From the NCBI RefSeq assembly GCF_022682495.2, contig NC_071397.1:8709082-8773081 (forward strand): DNA of 64,000 bases, written 5' to 3'. Within the stretch, counting starts at the first letter, position 1, and the number at the start of each line of letters is the position of its first letter. The DNA comes from Desmodus rotundus. Taxonomy: Eukaryota > Chordata > Mammalia > Chiroptera > Phyllostomidae. Below, piece by piece: positions 32,800-43,200 of this stretch. Both the position numbers and the translations under genes were made by a program. A model generated the notes under the pieces. It was not told the origin of the DNA. It saw only the letters and a list, made by a program, of their open reading frames with translations, and ran no database searches.

Positions 32800-32960
32800 C
32801 AAGTTCCCAAGTCTCTCTGCACCTTTTTCTCCTTGTCCATAAGGTGGACATTGTAGTACCCATCTCCGGGTGGTTGGGGGGAGGGGTGACACAGAGGACA
32901 CGAGGGTTCATTCACACAAAGTGTTTAGTGCAGGGCCCAGCACAGAGTAGGTGCTCACTG
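32800..32960 (+). repeat. MIR SINE remnant
   Basis: TTTTTCTCCTTGTCCATAAG and CAGCACAGAGTAGGTGCTCA fit MIR. Confidence 0.6.
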
Positions 32961-33154
32961 AACAGTGGCTATAGTTCTTCTCAAGGCCTAGCCTAAAGTC
33001 TCTCTTCTGCCAGGAAGCCCTCCAGAACCATCCACGCCCTAGGTGGTCACTCCCTCTTCGACCTTCCACTGCCCACTCCTCAGAGCTTATCATAGCCTGG
33101 CGTGCATCCTCTGTCATAGATACACGCCTTGCCTCCCTTTTCACTGGGGCGTTG

Positions 33155-33320
33155 CCATGGGCCGGGAACGCAGTGCTTCACATCTGTTCATTCACTGAAC
33201 CCTCCCAACACCTCTGCGAAGTAGGTACACTATGACCCCCCCCTCACAGAGGAAGAAAATGAGACACACAGAGGTTAAGTAACTTGCCCAAGGTCACACA
33301 GCAGGCCAAGGACTCGAAGC
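33155..33320 (-). repeat. MIR SINE remnant
   Basis: GAAGTAGGTACACTATGACC, AGGTTAAGTAACTTGCCCAA and GGTCACACAGCAGGCCAAGG give a strong reverse MIR. Confidence 0.85.
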
Positions 33321-33369
33321 CCCAGCTGTTACCGTAATCATGGTGGACAACCCATTTAGAGGTGGGAGC

Positions 33370-33620
33370 ACCTACACGCGTCGAGTGCCCGTGGGCTTTG
33401 CCGTGTTTCCGGGCCAGGGGCATGCGCCCTCGGGGCCCTGCGCCAGCGCTGTGTGCGAACGTCTGCCGCAGGGGCATAGTGTACAGAGATGTGCGTAGTG
33501 GCTGAATGTCGCCCACTGGGAAAAGCGTGGACAGCAAGCGGTCAGAGTGTGTGCACACGGAGTGTGCGCAGAATCTGTGTGTGCGCCCGGTGTGCGTTTC
33601 TGCAGGGGTCGTAGGAGGGC
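33370..33620. promoter_or_regulatory. Intergenic CpG-dense segment (orphan CpG island candidate)
   Basis: About 13 CpGs occur within roughly 100 bases (33375-33475), with several more to 33620, in DNA otherwise depleted of CpG. No gene start is recognised beside it. Confidence 0.45.
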
Positions 33621-33934
33621 CCGTCACACTGCTCCGTGTGGCTGTCATACTGCCTTAACAGAGAAACCCCAGCGAGGGCAGTGGAGCAGAGCCTAGTTCC
33701 CCTTCTTTAGAGACTGAGATGTTGCAGCCTGGAGGGGCTGCATGACTAGGGCGCGGTGTGTGCAGGGACTGTGGACATTACGGGGTCCGAGCCCACGCGC
33801 AGGCGTGTGTGTCCCTGCGGGCACGCTAAGGACACCATGCGAGTGTGTGTCCACGGTGCACAGGTGCACACCTGCAGTATGCAAGCCTGCACAAGAGGAG
33901 GCGAGGAGGGCTCGAGACTGCAAAGCAGGACAGA

Positions 33935-34105
33935 CCTGAGTCCCACCCCTGCCTCTGCCGCTGCCTAGCCGTGGGGTTCTGGGCAAACCGCCTCATCTCC
34001 CAAGGCTCTGTTTCTGCATCGTAAAATGAGGGGAGCGACACCCACCTCAGAAGCTGGGAGCGTTAGACGTAATAGCCTGAAATGCAGCAGGTACTTAGCG
34101 CTCAC
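33935..34105 (+). repeat. MIR SINE remnant
   Basis: GACCTGAGTCCCACCCCTGC, TTCTGGGCAAACCGCC and ATCGTAAAATGAGGGGAGCG. Confidence 0.65.
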
Positions 34106-34114
34106 GCGCCCTGT

Positions 34115-34350
34115 GAGGACCTGTGTGTGCGTGCACGTGTGTGTGTGAGCCCTGAGGGTGTGTGCGTGGGGCTGTGTGTGTTCACAGGGTGTGCAGTGAA
34201 TGTGGAGGGGGGCACAATGGGTACCCAGGAGTGTGTGTCTAACTGCCCTGTCCGCACTGGGGGCGCATGCCCGGGCCGTGGGCATGCGAATGTGGGGGTG
34301 TCGGGCGCTCAGTGGTGCAACAGTAATCGTGTGACTGTGTGTGTGCAGGG
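34115..34350 (+). repeat. TG/CG-rich alternating purine-pyrimidine region
   Basis: Repeated GTGTGTGCGTGCACGTGTGT-type runs, interrupted. Alternating purine-pyrimidine sequence with CG steps can adopt Z-DNA. Confidence 0.7.
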
Positions 34351-34514
34351 GCTGTACTCCAGGCTCCTCGTTTTAGGTGGGGCTGGGTTTGAGGAGCCTG
34401 GCTGGGCTGAGGGGGGTATCTCTGGCTGTCAGGCCCACGGTGGGTGGGGGTGCACCCGCCGGCGGTGACTGAGCCCCAGCTCTCCCACCAGGACTGCCAA
34501 AATACAGCGAGACA

Positions 34515-34690
34515 GGGTGTAATTACCGGCACTTACCGCGGCCATTACCCCCCTAGCCGCTGCGTGTGACACACGACCCGTCAGCTCAGCGTTCGCACCA
34601 TTAAGGGGCCTCATTAGCATCCCGGCTCAGAAGCAAAATTACCCTCACTGCTCATTTCAAGGTGTCATCAATTTTAATTTAGGGCCCAAA
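34515..34690. promoter_or_regulatory. Candidate conserved enhancer between MDFI and TFEB
   Basis: GTAATTACC, CCATTACC, CCATTAAGG, CTCATTAGC, AAATTACC and TTTTAATTTAGG cores are mixed with GC-rich and CpG-containing sequence. The mixture resembles vertebrate developmental CNEs more than decayed repeat DNA. Confidence 0.45.
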
Positions 34691-34984
34691 GATAGTACAA
34701 TGGGAAGGCCCTCCCCGGCCCACCGCGCTCGGAAAGGGATGGGAGCGGGGGAGGGGCTGGGGGGCAGCCAGGGCTGAGGGGGACAAAGAGGGAGAAGGGA
34801 CTGAGCAAGGAGAGGAGAAAAACGCTGACCTCCTCTTGCCCCAGAACGGTGCCCAGGCTAGGGCTTCCGCTGGCACCCCCTTGGGAGGGGAAAGAAATTG
34901 AGGGCACAGCCAGGGGCAGGACCCTGGTCCACTCCCCCCCCTGAGGGCCACCTGGAAGATGTCCAGAGCCAAATCTTGAGGGAC

Positions 34985-35130
34985 ATGCTGTGCCTAGCAC
35001 TTCCGTTAAGGTATTCTTTTAATTCCCACAACCACCCTGGGAGGTAGATATTGAAATCCCCCATTACAGGAGAGGAAACGGAGGCACAGAGAGCCCCACC
35101 CCCTGGCAGAGCTCACACTTAAACGCAGGC
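34985..35130 (-). repeat. MIR SINE remnant
   Basis: ACCCTGGGAGGTAGATATTG and GAGGAAACGGAGGCACAGAG. Confidence 0.75.
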
Positions 35131-36249
35131 CTGTGTGGCTTTGCTGCTCCCTGCCTTTCTGAACCCAGAACCTGTGGCCTCATGGAAGTCCTCCAGCCAT
35201 AGCTGGGCCCACCCATCTACTGCGAGTCCCACCAGCCTTCTCATCCCTCTCCTAGCTCAGCTGCATATCAGCTTTCCCCTTTTTAAAAACCTCTCGCTAA
35301 ATCCTCACTGCTGTTCTTACGGCTTTCCCCCCACCTGACCCCAGGACTGGCTGCCCCTTATCCACCAAGTGTCTCCTGCACCCAGCCCTGGCTGGCTCAG
35401 GGTGGGTGCTCAGGGTGTGCGGGCACCCACGAATGCATGACCACTACCTCCCAGCTGCCCGCCTGCCCCAGGTGGAGGTGAGGACTATTGGCTGAGTTGA
35501 AGGAAATCACAGTTCTCCCCAGCCCACCCCTATTATTCAGAGGAGCTGCTGAGGCTCAAGACAAGGTGGGTGGGGCTTCAAAAAGGGTGATTTCGCTCTC
35601 TTAAGTGGCACAAGAGGGGGGGGGGGTGCCACAAATGTTTGTTGAATGAATGAATGATTGAACACAGGAATGAATGGCCAAGCGTGTCAGAGGTACCTCT
35701 CCCCAGGCTCCTTCAGGTCCCTCCAGGGACAGAAATCTCAGCTACTTCCTCACTGGCTTTGCAGCAACGGGACTTACTAGCACTCCTGGGGCATTTTCAT
35801 TTTACAAGCAGAGCCTCCGTTGGCAAGGGGGAACTTCACAGGCCAGTGGAGAAGTTTCTAGAACATCTGGCTTGGGGGAGGGGAGAGCCTTCTTGTTATC
35901 TCCAGCCAGCTCTGCCACTCCAGTCTGTCTTAATTCATAGCGAGACTCCGGTCAAGCTCCTGAATCCTGCGGCTGTGTTTTCTCCAAGTGTAAGGCAGGA
36001 AGCCACGGGGGGAGGCCCGGGGACCAGGCAGTAGGAGGGCCGGGCTTGGGGCACCAGCCGAGAGGAAAGGGCACTGCCATTCCCTGCACCTGCCCTCACC
36101 CAAACTGAGGCCTACTGGCCTCCACCGCTGCCTGAGACCCCCAGCTCCCTGGCCACGCTGGAGAGGGAAGGGCCGCCATCCTGAGCCCCAAGACAGGGTC
36201 CTCGCTGGCAGCAGGCGCCGCTCCCCAGCCTCACAGAAGACGGATCGCT

Positions 36250-36490
36250 CCCTTAATCACTCTGGAAAAGAACCCCAAGCCGATATAATATTATAATTAA
36301 TTAATTCACTAAAAAGGTATTAAATTTCTCTCCCCCCTGTGGATATTATCTGAATTCATTGACCTTTAGAAAAATCACCCTCTAATTGTAACCAGGTCCA
36401 AAAGCATTTGCAGCCCGTCCCTTTTACATTAATAATATCTTCCCGGACTTGGCTCTGGCTGCTTAAATATTGTATAAATTCCACTGCCCC
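36250..36490. promoter_or_regulatory. Candidate conserved enhancer, AT-rich island
   Basis: TTAATCAC, ATAATTAATTAATTC, GTATTAAAT, TCTAATTGT, ACATTAATAAT and TTAAATATTG occur in about 240 bases with no repeat recognised. Both flanks are strongly GC-rich. Confidence 0.45.
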
Positions 36491-39084
36491 CTCAGAAAAG
36501 AGAGAGCAAAGGAAAAAAATGAGTCTGGAGGAGCTGAGAGGAGGGTGGGGGCTGGACCCTAAGAGGTGGGGGTCCCAGGGGGTGGGGAACATGAGGTGAA
36601 TTGAAGAGGCTCTTCCTAGCTGCTCCAGGCGGCTTGGAGGGGCACGGAGCAAGGATTGGGAGCAGGAGTGTTAAATTTGGGATTCATTTTTTGGAGGCTG
36701 TGAGGGGTGGGGGGAGAGGATTCATAGTATGTACGAGACTCTCATCCAAGTCAATGGCTCCAAACAGTGAAGGAAGAGAACCTGTGATTTAAAGGAACAG
36801 TGGGCGCTGGAAACTTGCGACATTCCAAGGACATTATTGGGAGGCTCTGCTTCTCTCCTCCCAGGCTGCACTGCAGTTCCAGCTTCCCAGACAGCCCTGG
36901 CCTGCACAGGGTGCACAGGCCTTGGAGGAGGAGTGGTTGGACGTCCAGGCAGCTGAGGAGGTAGGTGCTAAGGAACAGAGAGCCGATGCCACCCACGGCC
37001 TGGCCTCAGCAGGGCCCACAGCCCACTCCACAGTCCACTCCTGCCCTTCTGAAGACGCTCTTCACTCTTGTGTTCATTCTCAAGGCCTGGGGGGCTTCCT
37101 CGGTGAAATGAGGGTGTTGGACTGGTCCATCTCTGCTTTCACACCAGCCCACTCGCCCACTCCACCTTTCAAAAAACCATTTTCCTCTCACTGCCCTGAA
37201 GTCTGGAAAGGTGTTTTCTACCAAACGAAGAGCATGGACGAAGAATGCATTCCCTTCTCATTTACCAGTCAGGAAACTGTCGGCCTGATCCTTTCCAGCC
37301 ACAAGATAAGCAAGGTCCATGCAGACGGGTCTCAGGTACACAAATGCCTTTCTGGTGGCTTGTTGAAATGCTGGAGGTGGCACCTCTGCCTCCCTTCACC
37401 AGGCAGGCAGGACTGCAGGGTCCCGGGCAGACAGTTGAATATACAATTGAATATACAATGAAGCTGAGACTCTCCCCCAACCCACACCCTTACCCCCAAA
37501 GCTCGTTGACAACGGCCAGGTCCTGACTCTTTGGCGCCCTCTTGTGGGCAGAACTCCTCCTCACACCCCCAGTCCTGTTCATTGGGCCACCAGACCCTGC
37601 TTCCCAAGGAACCCAGGGGCAGAAAGTCAGCAGGCAGGTGGATGGTGCTGATAAGGTGGTCTTGAAGGGCTGTGTAAGGAAGCTGATGGGAAACTTCACT
37701 CCACTGAGTGAATCCTCAAGATAAAGAAGAACATATGCGGTTGGAGAGTTCTCAATCGCTGACCAGACTTGAGAGTTCCCAGACCCCCACCCCCTCTAGT
37801 GCCTATACAGCCTACACCTGGACCCGTCAGGTATCTCCCAGCTGGAGTCCAGGGCTGGTCCTCAGGAGGGACTGACAGGGTGCTCCCAGGGACATGGGCA
37901 GGTCCCTGGCAGTGAGGTTGGGTCTAAAACTGGAAGGAGGTGCCAGTGCCCAGGCTGGCTCAAACACCACAAGGTCATCTTCTGCTCCATCTGACCTTGA
38001 GATTAATCCTGCAGCCTCTGCCAGCCCAGTGCCATCAGCGCCCCCTCGCCTGGCCCCCTTCCTTCTCTCCCCTCACACATTAATTGCTCCAAAGCTGATT
38101 TGATCTCCTGTTCTGCACAGAGGAAATTGCCCTCTTAACCATTTTCATCCTGGGATTTTCTTTTTTAAAATTAGGTCCTGTCAGCCTCTCAGAGCCCCAT
38201 GAGGGGGGACCCATTTTGATCTCTGCCTGAAGATACTGGGAAGTGGAGGGAGAACTAGGCAAAGCCCTAAAAGACCCTCTCCTCCCTCCCCACCAGACAC
38301 CTGGGGCTCAAGAAGCTGTCACTCCACCCCTTGCCGCCCCAAGCCCATCTTCCCATCATGGGTGAGGCCATACAGTCCCAGGATCTTGGAACAGACCCCC
38401 TCAGGAACTGTGAGGCGGGGGAACTGAAGCCTCATTATCTGGCCAGAGCAGGGAGTAAAAGCCATGTCCTTGGCTCCGCCCAGTGTGCTGTGTGCCTGCC
38501 TCCTCCCAAACCAGTTCACATGCGCCCGCATCCCCCAAACTCTTGGGACACAGCCCCTCATTACTAGGGAGCCTGTCGTCCTAGAGACACTAAGTCAGAG
38601 AGCAGAGGGGCTGGCCTTGCCTGCTTCTCAAGTCAGGTCTGAACCCACTTAGGGAGGGGGAACAATCTGGAGAGGTCACCACTAGAGATAGGGGTGCCCC
38701 ACCCCCAGCCAGGGGTAACCTAGGTCAAGGGTGTTCAAAATCAGCAGCTAAGAACGCTAGACTTGGTTTATGAGCAACCCAGTCCCCTTCTTCATCCAGC
38801 TCAGCCGGCTTCTGAGGGTGAGACTAGCGTGGCTGCAGCGCCACCTTGTGGCCGCGAAGGACAACGCCCCCATCAGCACCAAGCCCCGGGAGTAAAGCTC
38901 GCTGAATCACCAGCTCTCCCTGGGGCAGTTCTGGGGAGATGGGAGGAACCCGTGCCAGGCTTGTTCCCTCCTCTACGTCTCCAACTGCGTTCACACCCAC
39001 TGGGGGTATTCGAATTCCATGTCCATCCAGAAAGGAGCCCACTGGATTGAATCAACCCCAGACCCACTCCAAAGAGACAGGACA

Positions 39085-39751
39085 AGCGGGTACAAAGCAC
39101 AGTGTTTACTAAAGGCACAAAGTGGGGAGCCTGAAGGGGAGCTGCTGTTTCAGCAGTGACCCCACCCTAACCTGAACCCAAGCCCTCTCTGCTGGCCACC
39201 CCCGCCCTCACACCACCTGGTGGAGAGCTGTTAGCACCAAAGGGGGGTGGGGGTGCCCCACCTGTGTGAGGGGGTTGGCCAGTTTGGAGGATGGGCTTGC
39301 GGCCATCTGAGTCCCAGAAAAACAGTCATGGGCACCCCCCTGGATCAGTCACTGCTTCAGAGAAGGAACTTCCTGAACCCCCTGCTCCAATGGGCCCTCC
39401 CTCATTGGTTGGCCTGGGTGTGGGGGGATTAGGCTCAGAAGATAGGACCCTTCCAGGACCTCTTCTTTCCCCCAGTACACCCCCTGGAGCTGGGATGAGG
39501 ACTTATTCCTGCTCAGCCCCATCAAGAGGGCTGCCCCTGGAGAGTACTGAGCCAGGTGGGGGGCTTCTCCTGACGCCTCAGGCTGCCAAGCGGGCAGGCA
39601 CTAAGTCCAGACAAGGGGCTGACAGGGAGGAGTGAGGCAGGGCAGATGGCTACTTCACACACAAGTGCAGCCTGAAGCGGGGGAGGAGGGTGGCCCTGGT
39701 CCTCCCTGCCCCCAGGCCTGCCCCTGTTCCCCAGCATAGGGGCAGCCAGGG
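39085..39751 (-). other. TFEB: TFEB 3' untranslated region
   Basis: About 665 bases run from the stop codon to an inferred cleavage site just past the AGTAAA hexamer at 39110-39105. No clearly better AATAAA was seen on the minus strand between the stop and this point. The exact end is inferred. Confidence 0.6.
39105..39110 (-). promoter_or_regulatory. TFEB: Probable TFEB polyadenylation signal AGTAAA (variant)
   Basis: On the minus strand the hexamer AGTAAA, a known functional variant of AATAAA, is followed by a T/G-rich stretch (CACTGTGCTTTGTAC). It lies about 645 bases after the stop codon. Confidence 0.55.
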
Positions 39752-40249
39752 TCACAGCACGTCGCCCTCCTCCATGCTGAAGCTGCTCCTGCGGCTGCTG
39801 GCCTTGGAGGCCTCAGGGGACATGGTGGAGAAGAGGGGGTCGGAGGCCAGTGGCAGCAGTGAGTTGTCCAGGAGCATGAGGTCCAGGTCCTTCTTGGACA
39901 GGTTGGGGAACAGGGAGCCGTGCTCTGGCCCCAGAGGTTCAGGGTAGCCTGGGGGCCCTTCATTGCCCCCGCCCCCAAAGCTCAGGCTGTGGCTTAAGTC
40001 CAGTTGGTGGAATGGGGAGGGTGGCTGGGCTGGCTGGGGTGGCTGGGCTGGTGGGGGCAGTGAGGCCTGGGGGGGCAGAGTCTGCAGTGACTCAGGGTCG
40101 GGGACCTCGGCCCCCAACAGCAGGGCCTCCCCGGGGCCCTCCTCGCTGGGCAGCTCCTGCTTCACCACCTGCTGGGCCAGCTCAGCCATGTTCATGCCAG
40201 ACGGGGAGGTGGTGGGGAGGCCGTGCACTCGAGCCTGCATCTCCAGCTC
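39752..40249 (-). CDS. TFEB: TFEB coding exon 8 (C-terminal region, 314-478)
   Basis: This exon holds 165 codons and a TGA read from 39754. It finishes the zipper (Leu315), then a proline-rich segment with an Ala-Gln-Pro-Pro repeat that accounts for the slightly greater length than human, a Leu-Asp-Leu-Met-Leu-Leu-Asp motif and the Ser-rich tail ending Glu-Glu-Gly-Asp-Val-Leu. Confidence 0.98.
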   Translation of the reverse strand, partial: ELEMQARVHGLPTTSPSGMNMAELAQQVVKQELPSEEGPGEALLLGAEVPDPESLQTLPPQASLPPPAQPPQPAQPPSPFHQLDLSHSLSFGGGGNEGPPGYPEPLGPEHGSLFPNLSKKDLDLMLLDNSLLPLASDPLFSTMSPEASKASSRRSSFSMEEGDVL

Positions 40250-43200
40250 CTGTGGGTGGGGCAGACAGAGGGCTAAGGGCACACACCCATGGGTACCGGC
40301 TGACCCCTGGCGCAGACCTTGCTCCTCCCCCTGCAGCACCCAAGACAACAAAATGTCTCAGCCTAGGTAGCTCTAGAGTCTAGACCAGCGTCTTATCAAA
40401 CTGTAAGTCGCAACTCATTAGTGGGTTGTGAAACCACTCAGTGAGTCTTGACCAGCTCTCTATTTTCCTTAATTGAAACAGACTTGCCTGGACTAGACTA
40501 GACTGGAAATTACCAGAATGCATTGCATCTATTAAGGATGAGGGTTCTTTGATGAAACTTTGATCTTTCACTTTTAGCGCGGCTTTGTGCGCTGGGTTGT
40601 AATGCAAATCGTAGTATCTACTGTGAGAAATAGAAAAGTTTAAGAGCTCAAGTCCAATCACCCATAGATGACCAGCCTCAAGTCCAAAGAGGACAGAGAC
40701 CCTCGACGCAGAGCCAGGACAAGACTAGAACCTGTGGCTCCAGGAGACGCTCCCAAAGTCTTTGCTCTTAGTTTGCCTCCCGTGGTGGTTCTTAGCCCCA
40801 CCCACCAAATATGACCAGTTCTCCGCCTCTTACACATGGTAGGTTTGCACTTCCTGCCCTCTTCAGGTTAGATAGAGATAGGTACTTGAATTGATCAAGA
40901 AAATATATGCAAAGTGACAAGTGTCACCCTAAGAGTAACATGGCTTTAGGAGCCAGCTCTAGAGGTACCTGTCTATGGTGCTGGGTCCCCGAATGAAGGT
41001 CTCACAGAGCAGAACCTCCAGCTCATATGTGCTGCTTAAAGCTGCTGGGAATGTTTGTTACCAAACCATAACATCCTGACCAATATATCTTCCCTCCTCG
41101 CGGCATTATTCCCATGACTTCAGTGTAGGCACTACTACTACTCCTGAGGTCAGGAGCCAGGCCAGGGTCGGGAGTCAGAGCTACCCAAGAAGTCCAAGTG
41201 CGGGGGCCAGACCTGGATGCGTAGCCAGAGCTGCTTATTGGTCATCTCCAGGCGCCGAGAGTGGTTCTCCAGCTCCCGGGACTTCTGCAGGTCCTTCTGC
41301 ATCCTCCGGATATAATCGACAGAGGCCTTGAGGATGGTGCCCTTGTTCCAGCGCACGTCCCTGCGGGCCAGCAGAACCAGAGGTGTGTGCTCAGAGTAGC
41401 CGAGGGTTTGCATGCACTCAGTAGGTAGAAATAAAACCCTGCTTTGTTTTCAGAAGCCGGTGTCACCTGTCCCAACTCTGTTCACAAACCCCAGACCCAG
41501 CTCCTACCTGTGGATGAGGCTGATCTCCGTGTGCACAGAACAGACCCTCCCAGGTGACTTTGCTGCTATACCACTCACCTCACTAATCCCGCGGAACCAA
41601 GCAATTAAGAACAGCCTCCTTCCCCAGGCCTCCCACTGCTGCCACCAAAACCCATACCTGTTCTTGAGCCTCACTGCTCCTAACCCTGGACCACCTCTGC
41701 ACCAGTTCCAATGTCCTTGCCAAACTTTCCCAGTGTGGCTCCTCCTCCAGGAAGCCTCCCAGGCCCCAGCCTCACTTTCAGAATATCTGCTCATCTGTTT
41801 TGAATTTCCTGATTTGGGGGAAGGAGAGATCTTCTTTTCCCAAACAGCTGATAAGCTCTTAGAAGGCAGCAATCAAGGGATTCTCTTCCCTCCCTTCCCC
41901 CTGGCAACCAGCATGGGGCTGGTTGTTCCAGCTCCTACTCAGCCCCTACCCTTCCCACAGAAACCCCCACTCAGCTCACAGGTCGTTGGCCTTGGGGATC
42001 AGCATTCCCAACTCCTTGATGCGGTCGTTGATGTTGAACCTCCGTCTCCTTTCAACTAAAGGTAACAGATTCCGGAGGGGGCAATTAGAGGCAGAGAACC
42101 CCACCTGGGGAGAAGGGCCCAGTCCGAGGGAGAGTGCCTTAGCCCTTCTGGGAAATAAAGCGTGCCCACAGGGGTAATGTGCGACGAGGGGTCAGGCGCA
42201 GCCCAGGCACAATCGAGGGGCTCTACGAGGGAGGCAGGATCAGCCCTGGTCCGGCTGCTAGCAGGCCATGCTACCTGGGTTAGGGCGCAAACACCTCCCC
42301 CCTCCCCCCACCGCTCCGAACTCCTTCCCAGAGGTTCCCAGGTTCCACACCCAAAAGAAAACAATCTGATAAACTCAATCAGCTCTGAAGTGCTGGGAAT
42401 TTCATGAATACCTCTTCCCTGGAGCCCATCTCCCACCCCTTCCAGATCAGACCAGGCTGTATCGGCTCAGGCCCGCCAAAGGCCTTGGGTAGGGAAGGGT
42501 TCCTAGAACCTTGGCGGACAGGGAGGCAGGGAGCAAGGGCAGAGCGAGGAGGACTCACTCAGGTTGTGATTGTCCTTCTTCTGCCGCTCCTTGGCCAGGG
42601 CCCGGCTTTCAGCATCTGGAGGCCAAGAGAGAAGAAAGAGGAGCTGAGAGGGAGGGAGAGGAGGGAGGTGGAGGGGGCAAGGACAGAGAGGCAGGTAGGT
42701 ACCTGTAAGCTCACGCTTCTGGGTCAGGTCCGCTGGGCAGGAGCTGCTGGTGACACCCACCAGTGAGGCTGTGACCTGGGGGTCACCACTGTACACGTTC
42801 AGGTGGCTGCTGGACAGCGGCAGCTGTGGGGCGAGGTGGGGAGAGGGACCCAGTGAGCAACCCCCACTCCGCAGAGGGTACTCCCCAGGGCCCATCGCTG
42901 CTGGAAGAGCCATTCCCAGGGAGGGAAGCTGTGCTCGAGTCTCCCAGGCCACAGTTTCAGCTGTAAGGGGCCTGCTGCCAGCACCAGGGATGTCAGAATT
43001 CACCCTGGGCCTCTCCAGCCAGCAGTTCCACGTGCTGTCTGGAGCTCAATAAGAGCAGTTCTGAAGAGTCCCGGGCACCTCTGAGGAGAGAGTGATCAGC
43101 CCGGTACCAGCGCAGAAGAGGATTTACACCCTAGGCCTTAGCAAGCCCAGGGGCGTGGCGCCTAATCTGTTTAAGAGTTTCTGGAAGGTTTCTTGGAGGG

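Larger units (their letters stand above)
10076..39084. other. MDFI-TFEB intergenic interval, no gene recognised
   Basis: About 29 kb separate the two convergent 3' ends. Scanning both strands showed no further protein-coding exon set or RNA gene. Segments without any recognised element include 12541-13610, 14610-16220, 20400-21660, 27130-28080, 30460-32790, 35140-36240 and 36500-39080; open frames there are short, lack domains and follow base composition. Confidence 0.6.
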
